Source of the DNA: Acidocella aquatica
GTDB taxonomy: Bacteria; Pseudomonadota; Alphaproteobacteria; Acetobacterales; Acetobacteraceae
NCBI RefSeq assembly: GCF_030160635.1
Contig: NZ_BSOS01000065.1
Span: 209,930 to 273,929 of the forward strand
Direction: 5' to 3'
Length of the DNA stretch: 64,000 bases
Part shown: positions 32,696 to 41,627 of the stretch, one piece after another
How the letters are laid out: each line of letters starts with the position of its first letter
How positions within the stretch are numbered: the first letter of the stretch is position 1
Made by a program: the position numbers and the translations under genes
The notes under the pieces: generated by a model
Database searches by the model: none
What the model saw: the letters and a program-made list of their open reading frames with translations, nothing else
Told to the model about the DNA's origin: nothing

Positions 32696-35600
32696 ATGTC
32701 CGTCCATGCCGCGATTACACATCGTACGTCCTACAAATACGACCGCCCCGTTGCTCTGGGCCCGCAGACGATCCGCCTGCGCCCGGCCCCGCATGCGCGC
32801 ACGCCGATCCTCTCGTATTCGCTGAAGGTCTCGCCGCAGCCGCATTTTCTCAACTGGCAGCAGGACCCGCAGGGCAATTTCATGGCCCGCGTGGTGTTCC
32901 CCGAGCGGGTGACGAGCTTTGAGGTGGTGGTGGACGTGGTGGCCGACATGGCGACCATCAACCCGTTCGATTTTTTCCTGGAGCCGGAAGCGGAGACTTA
33001 TCCGTTTACTTATGATGACATTTTGGCCGAGGAGCTGGCGCCGTTCCGCGTACTGCGCAATCCGGGCAAAAAACTCCAGGCGCTCATCGGCGAGGTCCAC
33101 GCCGAACATGGCAACAAAGAGCTGCGCATGGTGGACATGCTGGTGCTCATCAACCGGATGATCGCCGAGCGCATCTCCTATGTGGTGCGCATGGAGCCTG
33201 GCGTGTGGAGCCCTGAGCAGACCTTGACCAAGGCGAAAGGCTCATGCCGGGATTCGGCCTGGCTGCTGGTGAACCTGCTGCGCCACCTGGGGTTCGCGGC
33301 GCGGTTTGTTTCGGGTTATCTCATCCAGCTGGTCGCTGATGTGAAACCGGTGGATGGCGGCGCCGAGGGCCCCGCCGCTGACTTCACTGATCTGCACGCA
33401 TGGGCGGAGGTATATCTGCCGGGAGCCGGGTGGATCGGGCTGGACGCGACATCGGGCCTGATGGCGGGCGAGGGGCATATTCCACTGGCGGCCACACCCT
33501 CGCCCAGCTCGGCGGCGGCGATTTCCGGGCTGGTGGGCGAGTGCGAGACGGAATTTGAGTTCGACATGAAGGTGACGCGCGTGGCCGAGACGCCGCGCGT
33601 GACCAAGCCTTACACCCCGCGCGTGTGGCAGGATATTCTGGCGCAGGGCCGGGCGGTGGATGCCGCGCTGGCCAAGGGCGATGTGCGCCTCACCATGGGC
33701 GGCGAGCCGACATTTGTGGCGGCCTCCGATTTTGAGGCGCCGGAGTGGAATATTGATGCTTTGGGGCCCACAAAGAGACAATTCGCCGGGCGGTTGATCC
33801 GCAAGCTCACCCCGCTGTGGAGCAAGGGCGCGGCGCTCACCTATAATATGGGCAAGCATTATCCGGGCGAGCAGCTGCCGCGCTGGGCGATCCATGCGCA
33901 TTGGCGCGCCGATGGCGAGCCGGTGTGGAAGAACCCTGAACTGCTGGCGAGCGATGACGATAAGGATGACGCGGCGGCGGCGGATGCGGCGGCCTTCGCG
34001 GGCGCGCTGGCTGAGCGCCTGCAGGTGAATCCGGCGCTGGTGAACCCGGCGTATGAGGACATCCATTATTATCTGTGGCGCGAGAAACGCCTGCCCGCGA
34101 ATGTGGTGGCGATGGATGCCAAACTGGGCGATGAGCTGGAGCGGGCGCGGCTGGCAAAGGTGTTCGGCCAGGGGCTGGCCGCGCCGGTTGGCAGCGTGCT
34201 GCCGTTGCGGCGCGTAGTTATGGAGGGTGAGCGCGCATGGCAGAGCGGCAAATGGTTTTTCCGCGATGATGTAATGTTCCTGATCCCCGGTGATTCGCCC
34301 GTGGGGCTGCGCCTGCCGCTGGAGAGCCTGCCCTGGGCGGACCCGGCGCATATGGAGGTTGCCTTCGAGACCGACCCGTTCGCCCCGCGCAAGCCGTTGC
34401 CCAAACGTGATTCGATGCAGCTGACGCGCGAGGGTTATGGCGGCAGCGGCATCGAGGGTTTCCGCCCCGTGCCGCAGGATGCGCCGGTGGTGGGACGCGA
34501 GGAGCCGGGGCTGGTGCGTACCGCGCTGGCGGTGGAGGCGCGCGATGGGATTCTGCATGTTTTCTACCCGCCGCTTTATGATGTGAGTGACTGGCTGGAG
34601 CTGACCGCCGCGGTTGAGGAAACCGCCGCCAGCATGGGCCGCAAGGTGGTGCTGGAAGGCTATCTGCCGCCGGAGGATGATCGGGTGATCAATTTCTCCG
34701 TCACACCGGACCCTGGCGTGATCGAGACGAATATTCACCCCGCCGCCAACTGGGGCGAGATCGTGGAGCGTACTGAGCAGCTCTACGAGGTGGCGCGCGA
34801 AGTGGGGCTGATGACCGAGAAGTTCATGCTCGATGGCAGGCATGTCGGCACGGGCGGCGGCAACCATGTGGTGATGGGCGGCGCCACGCCCGATGACAGC
34901 CCATTTTTGCGCAGGCCCGATCTGCTGAAATCCATGCTGGGATTTTGGCATAACCACCCCTCGCTCAGCTTCCTGTTCAGCGGCCTGTTCATCGGGCCTT
35001 CGAGCCAGCATCCGCGCATCGACGAGGCGCGTGAGGATTCGCTCAACGAGCTGGAGATCGCGTTTCAGCAGGTGAACAGCGGAACTTATACGCCGCCCTG
35101 GCTGGTGGACCGGCTGTTTCGCAACATTCTCGCGGATATGACCGGCAACGGCCATCGCACGGAATTTTGCATCGACAAGATGTATGCCCCCAATGGCGGC
35201 TCCGGCCGGCGCGGGCTGGTGGAGTTCCGCGCGTTCGAGATGCCGCCGCACGCGCAGATGTCAGCCGCGCAGGTGCTGCTGATGCGCTCGGCGATCGCGG
35301 CATTCTGGAACAAACCCTATGAGCGGCGGCTGGTTCGCTGGGGCACGCGGCTGCATGATGAGTTTCTGTTGCCGCATTATGCCGAAGCTGATTTCAAGGA
35401 TGCGCTGGCTGAGCTTGACACTTTGGGATTCGGACTGGACCCGCAATGGTTCGCGCCGCATCTGGAGTTCCGCTTTCCGCAGGTGGGCGAAATCGCGGTG
35501 CGCGACATGCGGGTGGAACTACGCCACGCGCTGGAGCCTTGGCATGTTTTGGGCGAGGAACAAACCTCCGGCGGCACCGCGCGCTATGTCGATAGTTCCG

Positions 35601-36016
35601 CCGAGCGGCTGCAGGCGAAAGTCTCGGGCTGGGTGGATGAGCGTTACGCCCTGGCCTGCAACGGCGCCGCGCTGCCGCTGCAAAAAACCGAAGTGCCGGG
35701 TGAATATGTGGCGGGCGTGCGCTTCAAGGCCTGGCAGCCCTATTCGGCGCTGCACCCCACCATCCCGGCGCAGGTGCCTCTGGTGTTTGATGTGTATGAT
35801 AAATGGTCCGGCCGCAGCATTGCGGGCATGAGCCACCATGTCGCGCATCCGGGCGGGCGGGCCTATGATGATTTCCCCGTGAACGCGAATGCGGCGGAAG
35901 CACGGCGGCGTTCGCGCTTCTTCCCCTTTGGCCATACGCCGGGGCCGATGGCCGAGCCGCGCGAGGTGCGCGCGGTTGAGTATCCGCGCACGCTGGATCT
36001 GCGGCGCAATGCTTAA
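32696..36016 (+). CDS. transglutaminase-like protein with DUF2126 domain
   Basis: A 1106-residue protein. The N-terminal beta domain (HAAITHRTSYKYDRPV) leads into a transglutaminase-like catalytic core with Cys184 (KGSCRDSAWLL), His234 (DLHAWAEVYLPG) and Asp250 (IGLDATSG). From about residue 320 the DUF2126 region extends to the end, with VRLTMGGEPTFVAASD, GNHVVMGGATPDDSPFL and GLVEFRAFEMPPHAQM. The DUF2126 part resembles glutamine-synthetase-like/amidoligase modules in its acidic patterns. The family usually travels with alpha-E and ATP-grasp genes; here it is 14 kb from that cluster. The RBS is GGAGGAG 6 bases before ATG 32696. Confidence 0.9.
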   Translation: MSVHAAITHRTSYKYDRPVALGPQTIRLRPAPHARTPILSYSLKVSPQPHFLNWQQDPQGNFMARVVFPERVTSFEVVVDVVADMATINPFDFFLEPEAETYPFTYDDILAEELAPFRVLRNPGKKLQALIGEVHAEHGNKELRMVDMLVLINRMIAERISYVVRMEPGVWSPEQTLTKAKGSCRDSAWLLVNLLRHLGFAARFVSGYLIQLVADVKPVDGGAEGPAADFTDLHAWAEVYLPGAGWIGLDATSGLMAGEGHIPLAATPSPSSAAAISGLVGECETEFEFDMKVTRVAETPRVTKPYTPRVWQDILAQGRAVDAALAKGDVRLTMGGEPTFVAASDFEAPEWNIDALGPTKRQFAGRLIRKLTPLWSKGAALTYNMGKHYPGEQLPRWAIHAHWRADGEPVWKNPELLASDDDKDDAAAADAAAFAGALAERLQVNPALVNPAYEDIHYYLWREKRLPANVVAMDAKLGDELERARLAKVFGQGLAAPVGSVLPLRRVVMEGERAWQSGKWFFRDDVMFLIPGDSPVGLRLPLESLPWADPAHMEVAFETDPFAPRKPLPKRDSMQLTREGYGGSGIEGFRPVPQDAPVVGREEPGLVRTALAVEARDGILHVFYPPLYDVSDWLELTAAVEETAASMGRKVVLEGYLPPEDDRVINFSVTPDPGVIETNIHPAANWGEIVERTEQLYEVAREVGLMTEKFMLDGRHVGTGGGNHVVMGGATPDDSPFLRRPDLLKSMLGFWHNHPSLSFLFSGLFIGPSSQHPRIDEAREDSLNELEIAFQQVNSGTYTPPWLVDRLFRNILADMTGNGHRTEFCIDKMYAPNGGSGRRGLVEFRAFEMPPHAQMSAAQVLLMRSAIAAFWNKPYERRLVRWGTRLHDEFLLPHYAEADFKDALAELDTLGFGLDPQWFAPHLEFRFPQVGEIAVRDMRVELRHALEPWHVLGEEQTSGGTARYVDSSAERLQAKVSGWVDERYALACNGAALPLQKTEVPGEYVAGVRFKAWQPYSALHPTIPAQVPLVFDVYDKWSGRSIAGMSHHVAHPGGRAYDDFPVNANAAEARRRSRFFPFGHTPGPMAEPREVRAVEYPRTLDLRRNA

Positions 36017-36191
36017 AAACCTGATCCGCCGGCTCCAGCGCTACGCCTTTGCCGAGTTGTTCAACGAGCTGGCGGCGATCCGGCTGGAGCTGGCGCGGCG
36101 CAATGAGGTGCTGGAAGGCGCGCTGCTGGCGATCGCGCTGGAGCGCGCGACTCAGGCGAGCTCCAGCAGCTCCAGCAACGAGGCGGCATAA
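36009..36191 (+). CDS. small helical protein, 60 residues
   Basis: An ATG overlapping the stop of the DUF2126 gene opens a 60-codon frame. The product is strongly amphipathic and helical (LIRRLQRYAFAELFNELAAI and RRNEVLEGALLAIALERA), ending in a serine run. It lacks a membrane segment. Its 3' end overlaps the convergent glycosyltransferase gene by 40 bases. Translational coupling to the large gene is plausible. No family is recognised, and the frame could be spurious. Confidence 0.4.
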   Translation: MLKNLIRRLQRYAFAELFNELAAIRLELARRNEVLEGALLAIALERATQASSSSSSNEAA

Positions 36192-38299
36192 CGCGCCATG
36201 GCGTGCGCTTCGCAATAGGCGTGGCGCTCGGCCTCGGTGTCATCATGCGCGCTCAGCCGCTCCATGAGCGCGGCGGCGATCCCGGTTGGGTCAAGCCTGT
36301 CTGAAACGGTTTTGACATAGCCGGGTGCCGCGATGTTTTCCGCGAGGTCATGGCTGGCGACGGTTGGCAGCCCGGCGGCTATGCAATCCTGCAAGGTGCC
36401 GGAGATGTTGCCGGGCTGGCCCTCGCGCAGTTGCAGCGCGCAATCAGCGGCCAGCAGATAATCACGGTAGGCGCGCTCGGGCACAAAGCTTTGGCCAAAG
36501 CCCAGCTTGGCGGAAATGCCGAGCTGGGCTGCGAGTTTCTCGAATGCCTCGGTGTCTTCGCTGGGTTCGCCAACAAATATCAGCCTGGCGCCTTGCAACT
36601 GCGCAAAGGCTTGCAGCGCGGCGGGGATGCCTTTGTTGCGGGTGATGAAGCCCAGGCTGATAATAAGTTTTTCATCCGCCGCAATGCCCAGCGCGGCGCG
36701 CGCCCGTTGCCGGGCCGCCGCCGTGCGCGGGGCAAAATCTCGCTGCAGGGCGAAGGGCAGATGCTTTGCCGCCACGCCAAAGCGCGCCGCCACCTCGGCC
36801 ACCGGCTGCGGGCTGTGAAAGATCAGCGGCCGCGCGGCGCGCGCGAGTTCACCCAGAAAACTGGCTTCGCGCAGGTGTTCATCCCTGGACCAGGCGATAA
36901 TCTCGCGCGGCGCCACGCTGCGCCCCAGCTCCCGGCTGGCCCAGGCGGCGGCGGGTTTGGGGCCGTTGCGGGTCGCGAGGCCCAGCAGGCGGGAGTCATG
37001 GCAGAGCACGGCGCTGCCCCATTTCACGGCCAGATCGTAAATTTCGCCATGCAGTGGCGCGTTGCCGATAACGCTGAGCACACGGTCATATTCCGGCGCG
37101 GTGTGAGCCAGTGCGGACGCCTGCGCGGTGGAAATGAGCGTGACATCAGCCAGCGGCGCCAGCGCGCGCGCCAGGGCGGCGGAATAACCGGCGATGCCGG
37201 ATTTTTCCGGGGGCAGGGGGGTGAGCATGGCGATGCGGGGTTTTCCGCGCCGCAAAATGGCGGGGGCGGGCAGGGGCAGCGCACCCCAGAGCGAGGCGGC
37301 GACGGCCTGGCCGCTGAAGGGGCGCCAGATGTCTGCCTGCGCGGAAATAATTTCCGCCCGCCGCGCCGGGCCGCGCACCAGCGCCTCCAGAATCCCGGCC
37401 AGCCCCGCCGCATCCTCCGGCGCGAAAAGCTCCCCCGCCGCCACGCCCAGGGCGCGGTGGGCCGCGATATCCGAGGCGATGGAGGGCACCCCCGCGGCGG
37501 CGGCCTCGATGACGGGCAGCGAAAACCCTTCCGCCCGCGAGGGGGTGACGACGCAGAGCGCCCGCGCATAGAGCGCACGCATCTGCGCATCGCTCACCCG
37601 GCCGGGAAGCTCCACCCGCGTGATCGCGCGCAGGCGCGCCGCCGTCTCCGCCCGGCAGTTGCCGCTGATTACCAGGGGAATGTGGCGCAGCACGGGGCTG
37701 GCGGCATGGGCGCGGGCGAGTAATTCGGGGTTTTTGCGGGCATCATCGCCGCCGACCATGAGAATATGGCGCGGCGGCAGCGGCGTAATGCCCTCCGCCC
37801 AGGGCGGCAGCGCCACGCCGGTTATATGCGCGCGCACCGGGCCATAGAGGGCGCGCAGGCGCTCAGCGGTGTCCTCCGAGTTCGGGAAAAACACATCATA
37901 GCGCTTCAGCCAGGCCATCGCGGCGAAATAGTCCAGCCGGTTGAGCGGGTGGGTGAGGTAGTTCGCCTGGTCGTCATAGGGGATGAAATCATGCACGCAC
38001 ACCGCCTTGGTGATGCCGGGTTCGTGCAGCAGGCGCGCCAAAAAATGCTGGTCAGGGCTCATCGGCGAGGGGTTGAGCAACACCGCCCCCGGCGGGAGGT
38101 CCGGCAGGTAGGCGTGGGGTGAGAGCACCGCCGCCCGCGCGGCCATATCAGCGGGCAGCGGCGGCAGCGCGGGGGTGAACAGGCCGATGAACGGCTCCGG
38201 CGCATGGGCGATGAGATTGCGCGCGTGGTTGCCGATGCCGCGTTCGCTATAGTTGCGGTCCTGCAGGCAGCGCATGTCGATAATGAGGCGGGGCGGCAT
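36152..38299 (-). CDS. tandem two-domain GT-B glycosyltransferase
   Basis: A 715-residue soluble protein made of two GT-B glycosyltransferase units. The first unit (about residues 1-345) has VCVHDFIPYDD, HILMVGGDDARKNPELL, and the donor-site sequence VVTPSRAEGFSLPVIEAAAAG with the EX7E pattern. The second (about 350-715) starts RIAMLTPLPPEKSGIAGYSA and has LISLGFITRNKGIPAAL, LQLREGQPGNISGTLQDCIA and LPTVASHD. The layout resembles O-antigen or capsule mannosyltransferases. The ATG at 38299 is used; the open frame upstream is the shadow of the FAD gene on the opposite strand. Confidence 0.85.
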   Translation of the reverse strand: MPPRLIIDMRCLQDRNYSERGIGNHARNLIAHAPEPFIGLFTPALPPLPADMAARAAVLSPHAYLPDLPPGAVLLNPSPMSPDQHFLARLLHEPGITKAVCVHDFIPYDDQANYLTHPLNRLDYFAAMAWLKRYDVFFPNSEDTAERLRALYGPVRAHITGVALPPWAEGITPLPPRHILMVGGDDARKNPELLARAHAASPVLRHIPLVISGNCRAETAARLRAITRVELPGRVSDAQMRALYARALCVVTPSRAEGFSLPVIEAAAAGVPSIASDIAAHRALGVAAGELFAPEDAAGLAGILEALVRGPARRAEIISAQADIWRPFSGQAVAASLWGALPLPAPAILRRGKPRIAMLTPLPPEKSGIAGYSAALARALAPLADVTLISTAQASALAHTAPEYDRVLSVIGNAPLHGEIYDLAVKWGSAVLCHDSRLLGLATRNGPKPAAAWASRELGRSVAPREIIAWSRDEHLREASFLGELARAARPLIFHSPQPVAEVAARFGVAAKHLPFALQRDFAPRTAAARQRARAALGIAADEKLIISLGFITRNKGIPAALQAFAQLQGARLIFVGEPSEDTEAFEKLAAQLGISAKLGFGQSFVPERAYRDYLLAADCALQLREGQPGNISGTLQDCIAAGLPTVASHDLAENIAAPGYVKTVSDRLDPTGIAAALMERLSAHDDTEAERHAYCEAHAMARYAASLLELLELA

Positions 38300-38335
38300 T
38301 GGCGTTGCGGGCTTTCCGGTTATAGAGCGGAGATT

Positions 38336-39922
38336 ATGGCAATTTATCCCAAACGCATAACCGGCCTGCGCCTGCCCCTGGACCATGACGAGGCGCAACT
38401 GCGCGCCGCTGTTTGCGCGGCTTTCGGCGTGGCCGATGCGCAATTGCTGGGTATGCAGGTGTTCCGCCGCGCCTTCGATGCGCGCAAGAAGAGCGACATC
38501 ACGCTGGTCTACACCATCGATGCCGAGCTTGCCGTGCCCGTCGCTCAGGGCGAGCCGGTGCCCGATGTTGCGTATAAATTCGTCACCCAGGCCAAGGTGC
38601 CGCCAGCCCGGCGCCCGGTGGTCATCGGCACCGGGCCGTGCGGCATATTCGCGGCGCTGGTGCTGGCGCAGATGGGCTTCGCGCCGATCATCCTGGAGCG
38701 CGGCAAGGTCGTCCGCCAGCGCACGAAGGACACCTGGGGCCTGTGGCGGCGCGGTGTGCTCAACCCGGAATCCAACGTGCAGTTCGGCGAGGGCGGGGCG
38801 GGCACCTTCTCTGACGGCAAGCTCTATTCGCAGATCAAGGACCCGCGCCACCTCGGCCGCAAGGTGCTCACCGAGTTCGTGAAGGCCGGCGCGCCGGAAG
38901 AGATACTCTTTGTCGCCAAACCGCATATCGGCACCTTCCGCCTGGTCGGCATGGTCGAGACGATGCGCGCGAGCATCGAGGCGCTGGGCGGTGAATACCG
39001 TTTTGGCTGCAAGGTGGCTGACATCGAGATCACCGGGGGCCAGGTGCGCGCGGTGGTGCTGGAATCGGGCGAGCGGATCGAGACCAGCCATGCCGTACTG
39101 GCGGTGGGCCATTCCGCGCGCGACACCTTCGCGATGCTGCACCAGCGCGGCGTGTTCATGGAGGCGAAGCCCTTTTCGGTCGGCTTCCGCATCGAGCATC
39201 CGCAATCGATGATCGACCAGCACCGCTTTGGCGCCTTCGCGGGCAACCCGATTCTGGGCGCGGCGGATTACAAGCTGGTGCACCACGCGGGCAACGGCCG
39301 CTCGGTCTATAGTTTTTGCATGTGCCCCGGCGGCACGGTGGTGGCCGCCACCTCCGAGCCGGGGCGCGTGGTGACCAACGGCATGAGCCAGTATTCGCGC
39401 AATGAGCGCAACGCCAATGCGGGCATCGTGGTCGGCATCACGCCCGCTGACTACCCCGGCGATGTGCTGGCCGGTGTGGAATTCCAGCGCCGCTGGGAGT
39501 CTGCCGCCTATGTCGCGGGCGGCGGCACTTATGCGGCGCCGGGGCAGCTGGTGGGGGATTTCATCGCCGGGCGGGCCTCCAAGGCGTTTGGCGAGGTGCT
39601 GCCCTCCTACAAACCGGGCGTTCACCTCACCGACCTCGCCCCCACCCTGCCTGATTACGCCATCGCCGCCATCCGCGAGGCGCTGCCCGCCTTCGAGAAG
39701 CAGATACGCGGGTTTTCCCGGCCCGATGCGGTGCTGACCGGGGTAGAAACCCGCACCTCCTCGCCGGTGCGCATCACCCGGGGGCGCGATTTCTGCTCGC
39801 TCAACACCCAGGGGCTCTATCCGGCGGGCGAGGGGGCGGGTTATGCGGGCGGCATTCTCTCCGCCGGGGTGGATGGCATCAAGGTCGCCGAGGCGGTGGG
39901 GCTGAGCCTGATGGGCGGATGA
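38336..39922 (+). CDS. FAD-dependent dehydrogenase, COG2509-like
   Basis: A 528-residue flavoprotein. The N-terminal ~90 residues form a small RNA-binding-like domain (PLDHDEAQLRAAVCAAFGV) seen in this family. Then the dinucleotide-binding sequence VVIGTGPCGIFAALVLAQMG, the redox segment FGEGGAGTFSDGKLYSQI, and the C-terminal GLYPAGEGAGYAGGILSAG FAD-binding segment appear. Homologues are widespread and uncharacterised. ATG 38336 has GGAG 5 bases upstream and is preferred to ATG 38204. It is transcribed away from the glycosyltransferase gene. Confidence 0.9.
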   Translation: MAIYPKRITGLRLPLDHDEAQLRAAVCAAFGVADAQLLGMQVFRRAFDARKKSDITLVYTIDAELAVPVAQGEPVPDVAYKFVTQAKVPPARRPVVIGTGPCGIFAALVLAQMGFAPIILERGKVVRQRTKDTWGLWRRGVLNPESNVQFGEGGAGTFSDGKLYSQIKDPRHLGRKVLTEFVKAGAPEEILFVAKPHIGTFRLVGMVETMRASIEALGGEYRFGCKVADIEITGGQVRAVVLESGERIETSHAVLAVGHSARDTFAMLHQRGVFMEAKPFSVGFRIEHPQSMIDQHRFGAFAGNPILGAADYKLVHHAGNGRSVYSFCMCPGGTVVAATSEPGRVVTNGMSQYSRNERNANAGIVVGITPADYPGDVLAGVEFQRRWESAAYVAGGGTYAAPGQLVGDFIAGRASKAFGEVLPSYKPGVHLTDLAPTLPDYAIAAIREALPAFEKQIRGFSRPDAVLTGVETRTSSPVRITRGRDFCSLNTQGLYPAGEGAGYAGGILSAGVDGIKVAEAVGLSLMGG

Positions 39923-39960
39923 AACATATTTCCTATCGGCAAACCATGGTATAGAGAGGA

Positions 39961-39966
39961 TATAAT
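39961..39966 (+). promoter_or_regulatory. -10 box of the Rrf2 gene
   Basis: A perfect TATAAT lies 28 bases before the Rrf2 start. No good -35 hexamer stands at the expected distance. An 8-base palindrome, ACCATGGT (39943-39950), sits just upstream of the -10 and could be an operator. Promoter identity is inferred. Confidence 0.5.
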
Positions 39967-39993
39967 TGCCCGCCACGCCACAGGAGCAGGAAA

Positions 39994-40434
39994 ATGTTGT
40001 CGCAGAAATGCAAATATGCGTTGCAGGCGTTGCTGGTGCTGGCGCGCCAGAACAGCGACGAGTTGCTGCTGGTCAGCGATATTGCCGAGCGTGAGAATCT
40101 GCCGAAAAAATTCCTTGAAGCCATCCTGCTGGAACTCAACCGTAACGGCCTGGTGCGCAGCCGCCGTGGCCGTGGCGGCGGTTACGCGCTGGCCAAACCG
40201 GCTGATCTGATCACCTTTGGCCAGGTTGTGCGGATCATGGACGGTCCGCTGGCGCCGCTTTCGTGTGTCAGTGTCAATTATTACCGCAAATGCGACGACT
40301 GCCGGGACGAACAGACCTGCGAGATCCGCAAGGTCATGCGCCGGGTGCGCGATGCGGTGGCGCATGAGCTGGATGGCACCTCGCTGGCGCAGGCGCTGGC
40401 TGAAGGCAAAGGCCGCGCCGTGCTGGAAGGCTGA
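39994..40434 (+). CDS. Rrf2 family transcriptional regulator
   Basis: A 146-residue DNA-binding regulator. The winged helix covers residues 1-75, with VSDIAERENLPKKFLEAILL as recognition region and the wing LVRSRRGRGGGYALAKP. Four cysteines lie at 91, 100, 103 and 109 (SCVSVNYYRKCDDCRDEQTC), a pattern able to hold an Fe-S cluster as in IscR, RirA and NsrR. The family senses iron-sulphur status, iron, NO or redox. The target cannot be told from the sequence; erpA lies 800 bases downstream. AGGAG precedes the start. Confidence 0.9.
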   Translation: MLSQKCKYALQALLVLARQNSDELLLVSDIAERENLPKKFLEAILLELNRNGLVRSRRGRGGGYALAKPADLITFGQVVRIMDGPLAPLSCVSVNYYRKCDDCRDEQTCEIRKVMRRVRDAVAHELDGTSLAQALAEGKGRAVLEG

Positions 40435-40447
40435 CGCGGCGCGGCGC

Positions 40448-41230
40448 TCAGGCGGTTTTGGCGAGTTTCACGGTAACGGGCACATGGTCGGAGGGCTGGG
40501 GTTTGGCGCGTTCATCCTTGTGGATGACCACATGCGTCAGCCGCTCGGCCAGGCGCGGCGAGAGCAGCTGAAAATCAATCCGCAGCCCCGCGTTACGGTC
40601 CCACGCTCCGGCCTGATAATCCCAGAAGGTATAGAGCGTCTCGCTCGGGTAGAGCGCGCGGGTGGCGTCTGTCAGCCCTGTCCAGATCAGCGCGTTGAAG
40701 GCCGCGCGGGTCTCCGGGCGGAGCAGCGCATCGCCCGCGGGCAGGGCGCGGGGGGCGAAATCAGCATCGGTTGGGCAGACGTTATAATCCCCCGCCAGGA
40801 TAAAATCGGTATCGGCGTCCATGAGACTCTCCGAATGCGCGCGCAGCGCCGCCATCCAGGCCAGCTTGTAGCTGTAGCCTTCATCCCCGCCCGAATTGCC
40901 ATTGGGCAGGTAGAGATTGCCCACCGTGATGCCCTGGGCGCGTACCTCGATGAAGCGCGCATGGGTGTCGGATTCAGGCATGCCCGGCAATTTGGGGTGC
41001 AGAACCTCAACCGGGGCGCGGTGCAGAACGGCGACACCGTTATAGGATTTCTGGCCGACGACCACCGCGTCATAGCCCAGGTTTTTGAAGGCCATGCGCG
41101 GAAACTGGTGTTCCTCGCATTTGATCTCCTGCAGCAGCAGCAGGTCCGGCTGCTCTCGGGCGAGAAAATCGGCGACATGCGACTCGCGCGTGCGCACCGA
41201 GTTCACATTCCAGGTCGTGACCTTAATCAA
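40448..41230 (-). CDS. xth: exodeoxyribonuclease III
   Basis: A 260-residue AP endonuclease/3' exonuclease of the Mg-dependent EEP family. Seen: TWNVNSVRTRESHVADFL, LLQEIKCEEHQFP with the metal Glu, VAVLHRAPVE, LAGDYNVCPTDAD with the catalytic Asp-Asn, and the C-terminal PSDHVPVTVKL with the catalytic His. It repairs abasic sites and 3'-blocked ends. The start overlaps the erpA stop by 8 bases, so the two are co-transcribed. Confidence 0.95.
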   Translation of the reverse strand: MIKVTTWNVNSVRTRESHVADFLAREQPDLLLLQEIKCEEHQFPRMAFKNLGYDAVVVGQKSYNGVAVLHRAPVEVLHPKLPGMPESDTHARFIEVRAQGITVGNLYLPNGNSGGDEGYSYKLAWMAALRAHSESLMDADTDFILAGDYNVCPTDADFAPRALPAGDALLRPETRAAFNALIWTGLTDATRALYPSETLYTFWDYQAGAWDRNAGLRIDFQLLSPRLAERLTHVVIHKDERAKPQPSDHVPVTVKLAKTA

Positions 41231-41564
41231 CGGAAAACGACGTGCCGCAGCCGCAGGAGGATTTGGCGATCGGGTTTTTCACCGTGAAATGCGCGCCCAT
41301 CAGTGAGTCTTTAAAGTCCAGCTCCGCGCCCGCCAGGAGTTCCAGGCTGCTGGAGTCGACAAACACGGTCGCGCCCTGCGCCTGGATCACCAGATCATCA
41401 GGGTGCTGCTCGGCCGTAAGGTCGAATTTATACTGAAAGCCCGAGCAGCCGCCTGCCAGCACCTCCACGCGCAGGGCCTTCTGCGCGGGCTCGCTGGCCA
41501 GAATTTGCGCCACCCTGGCGGCGGCGGACGGGGAAAGCCGGAAAGTTTCAAGTGTCTCGCTCAT
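41223..41564 (-). CDS. erpA: iron-sulphur cluster insertion protein ErpA
   Basis: A 113-residue A-type carrier that hands Fe-S clusters to target enzymes. The three conserved cysteines are Cys40 (AGGCSGF), Cys104 and Cys106 (SSCGCG). The length and the KNPIAKSSCGCGTSF ending match ErpA/HesB proteins. The gene is upstream of xth and divergent from the dgt-like gene, a known alphaproteobacterial arrangement. Confidence 0.93.
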   Translation of the reverse strand: MSETLETFRLSPSAAARVAQILASEPAQKALRVEVLAGGCSGFQYKFDLTAEQHPDDLVIQAQGATVFVDSSSLELLAGAELDFKDSLMGAHFTVKNPIAKSSCGCGTSFSVD

Positions 41565-41627
41565 GGCTCAACATATAGTGCGTCCGGGCCTTGGACGTAA
41601 GGGTGGTGTTGGGTTAAGCCTTGATCC

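Noticed and set aside
33242..35251. A 669-codon frame on the minus strand
   Set aside because: Shadow of the DUF2126 transglutaminase gene; the product is Arg/His/Gln-rich and has no domain.
38300..39976. An N-terminal extension of the tandem glycosyltransferase to 1274 residues
   Set aside because: The extra part lies wholly opposite the FAD dehydrogenase gene and shows shadow composition; the transferase fold begins at 38299.
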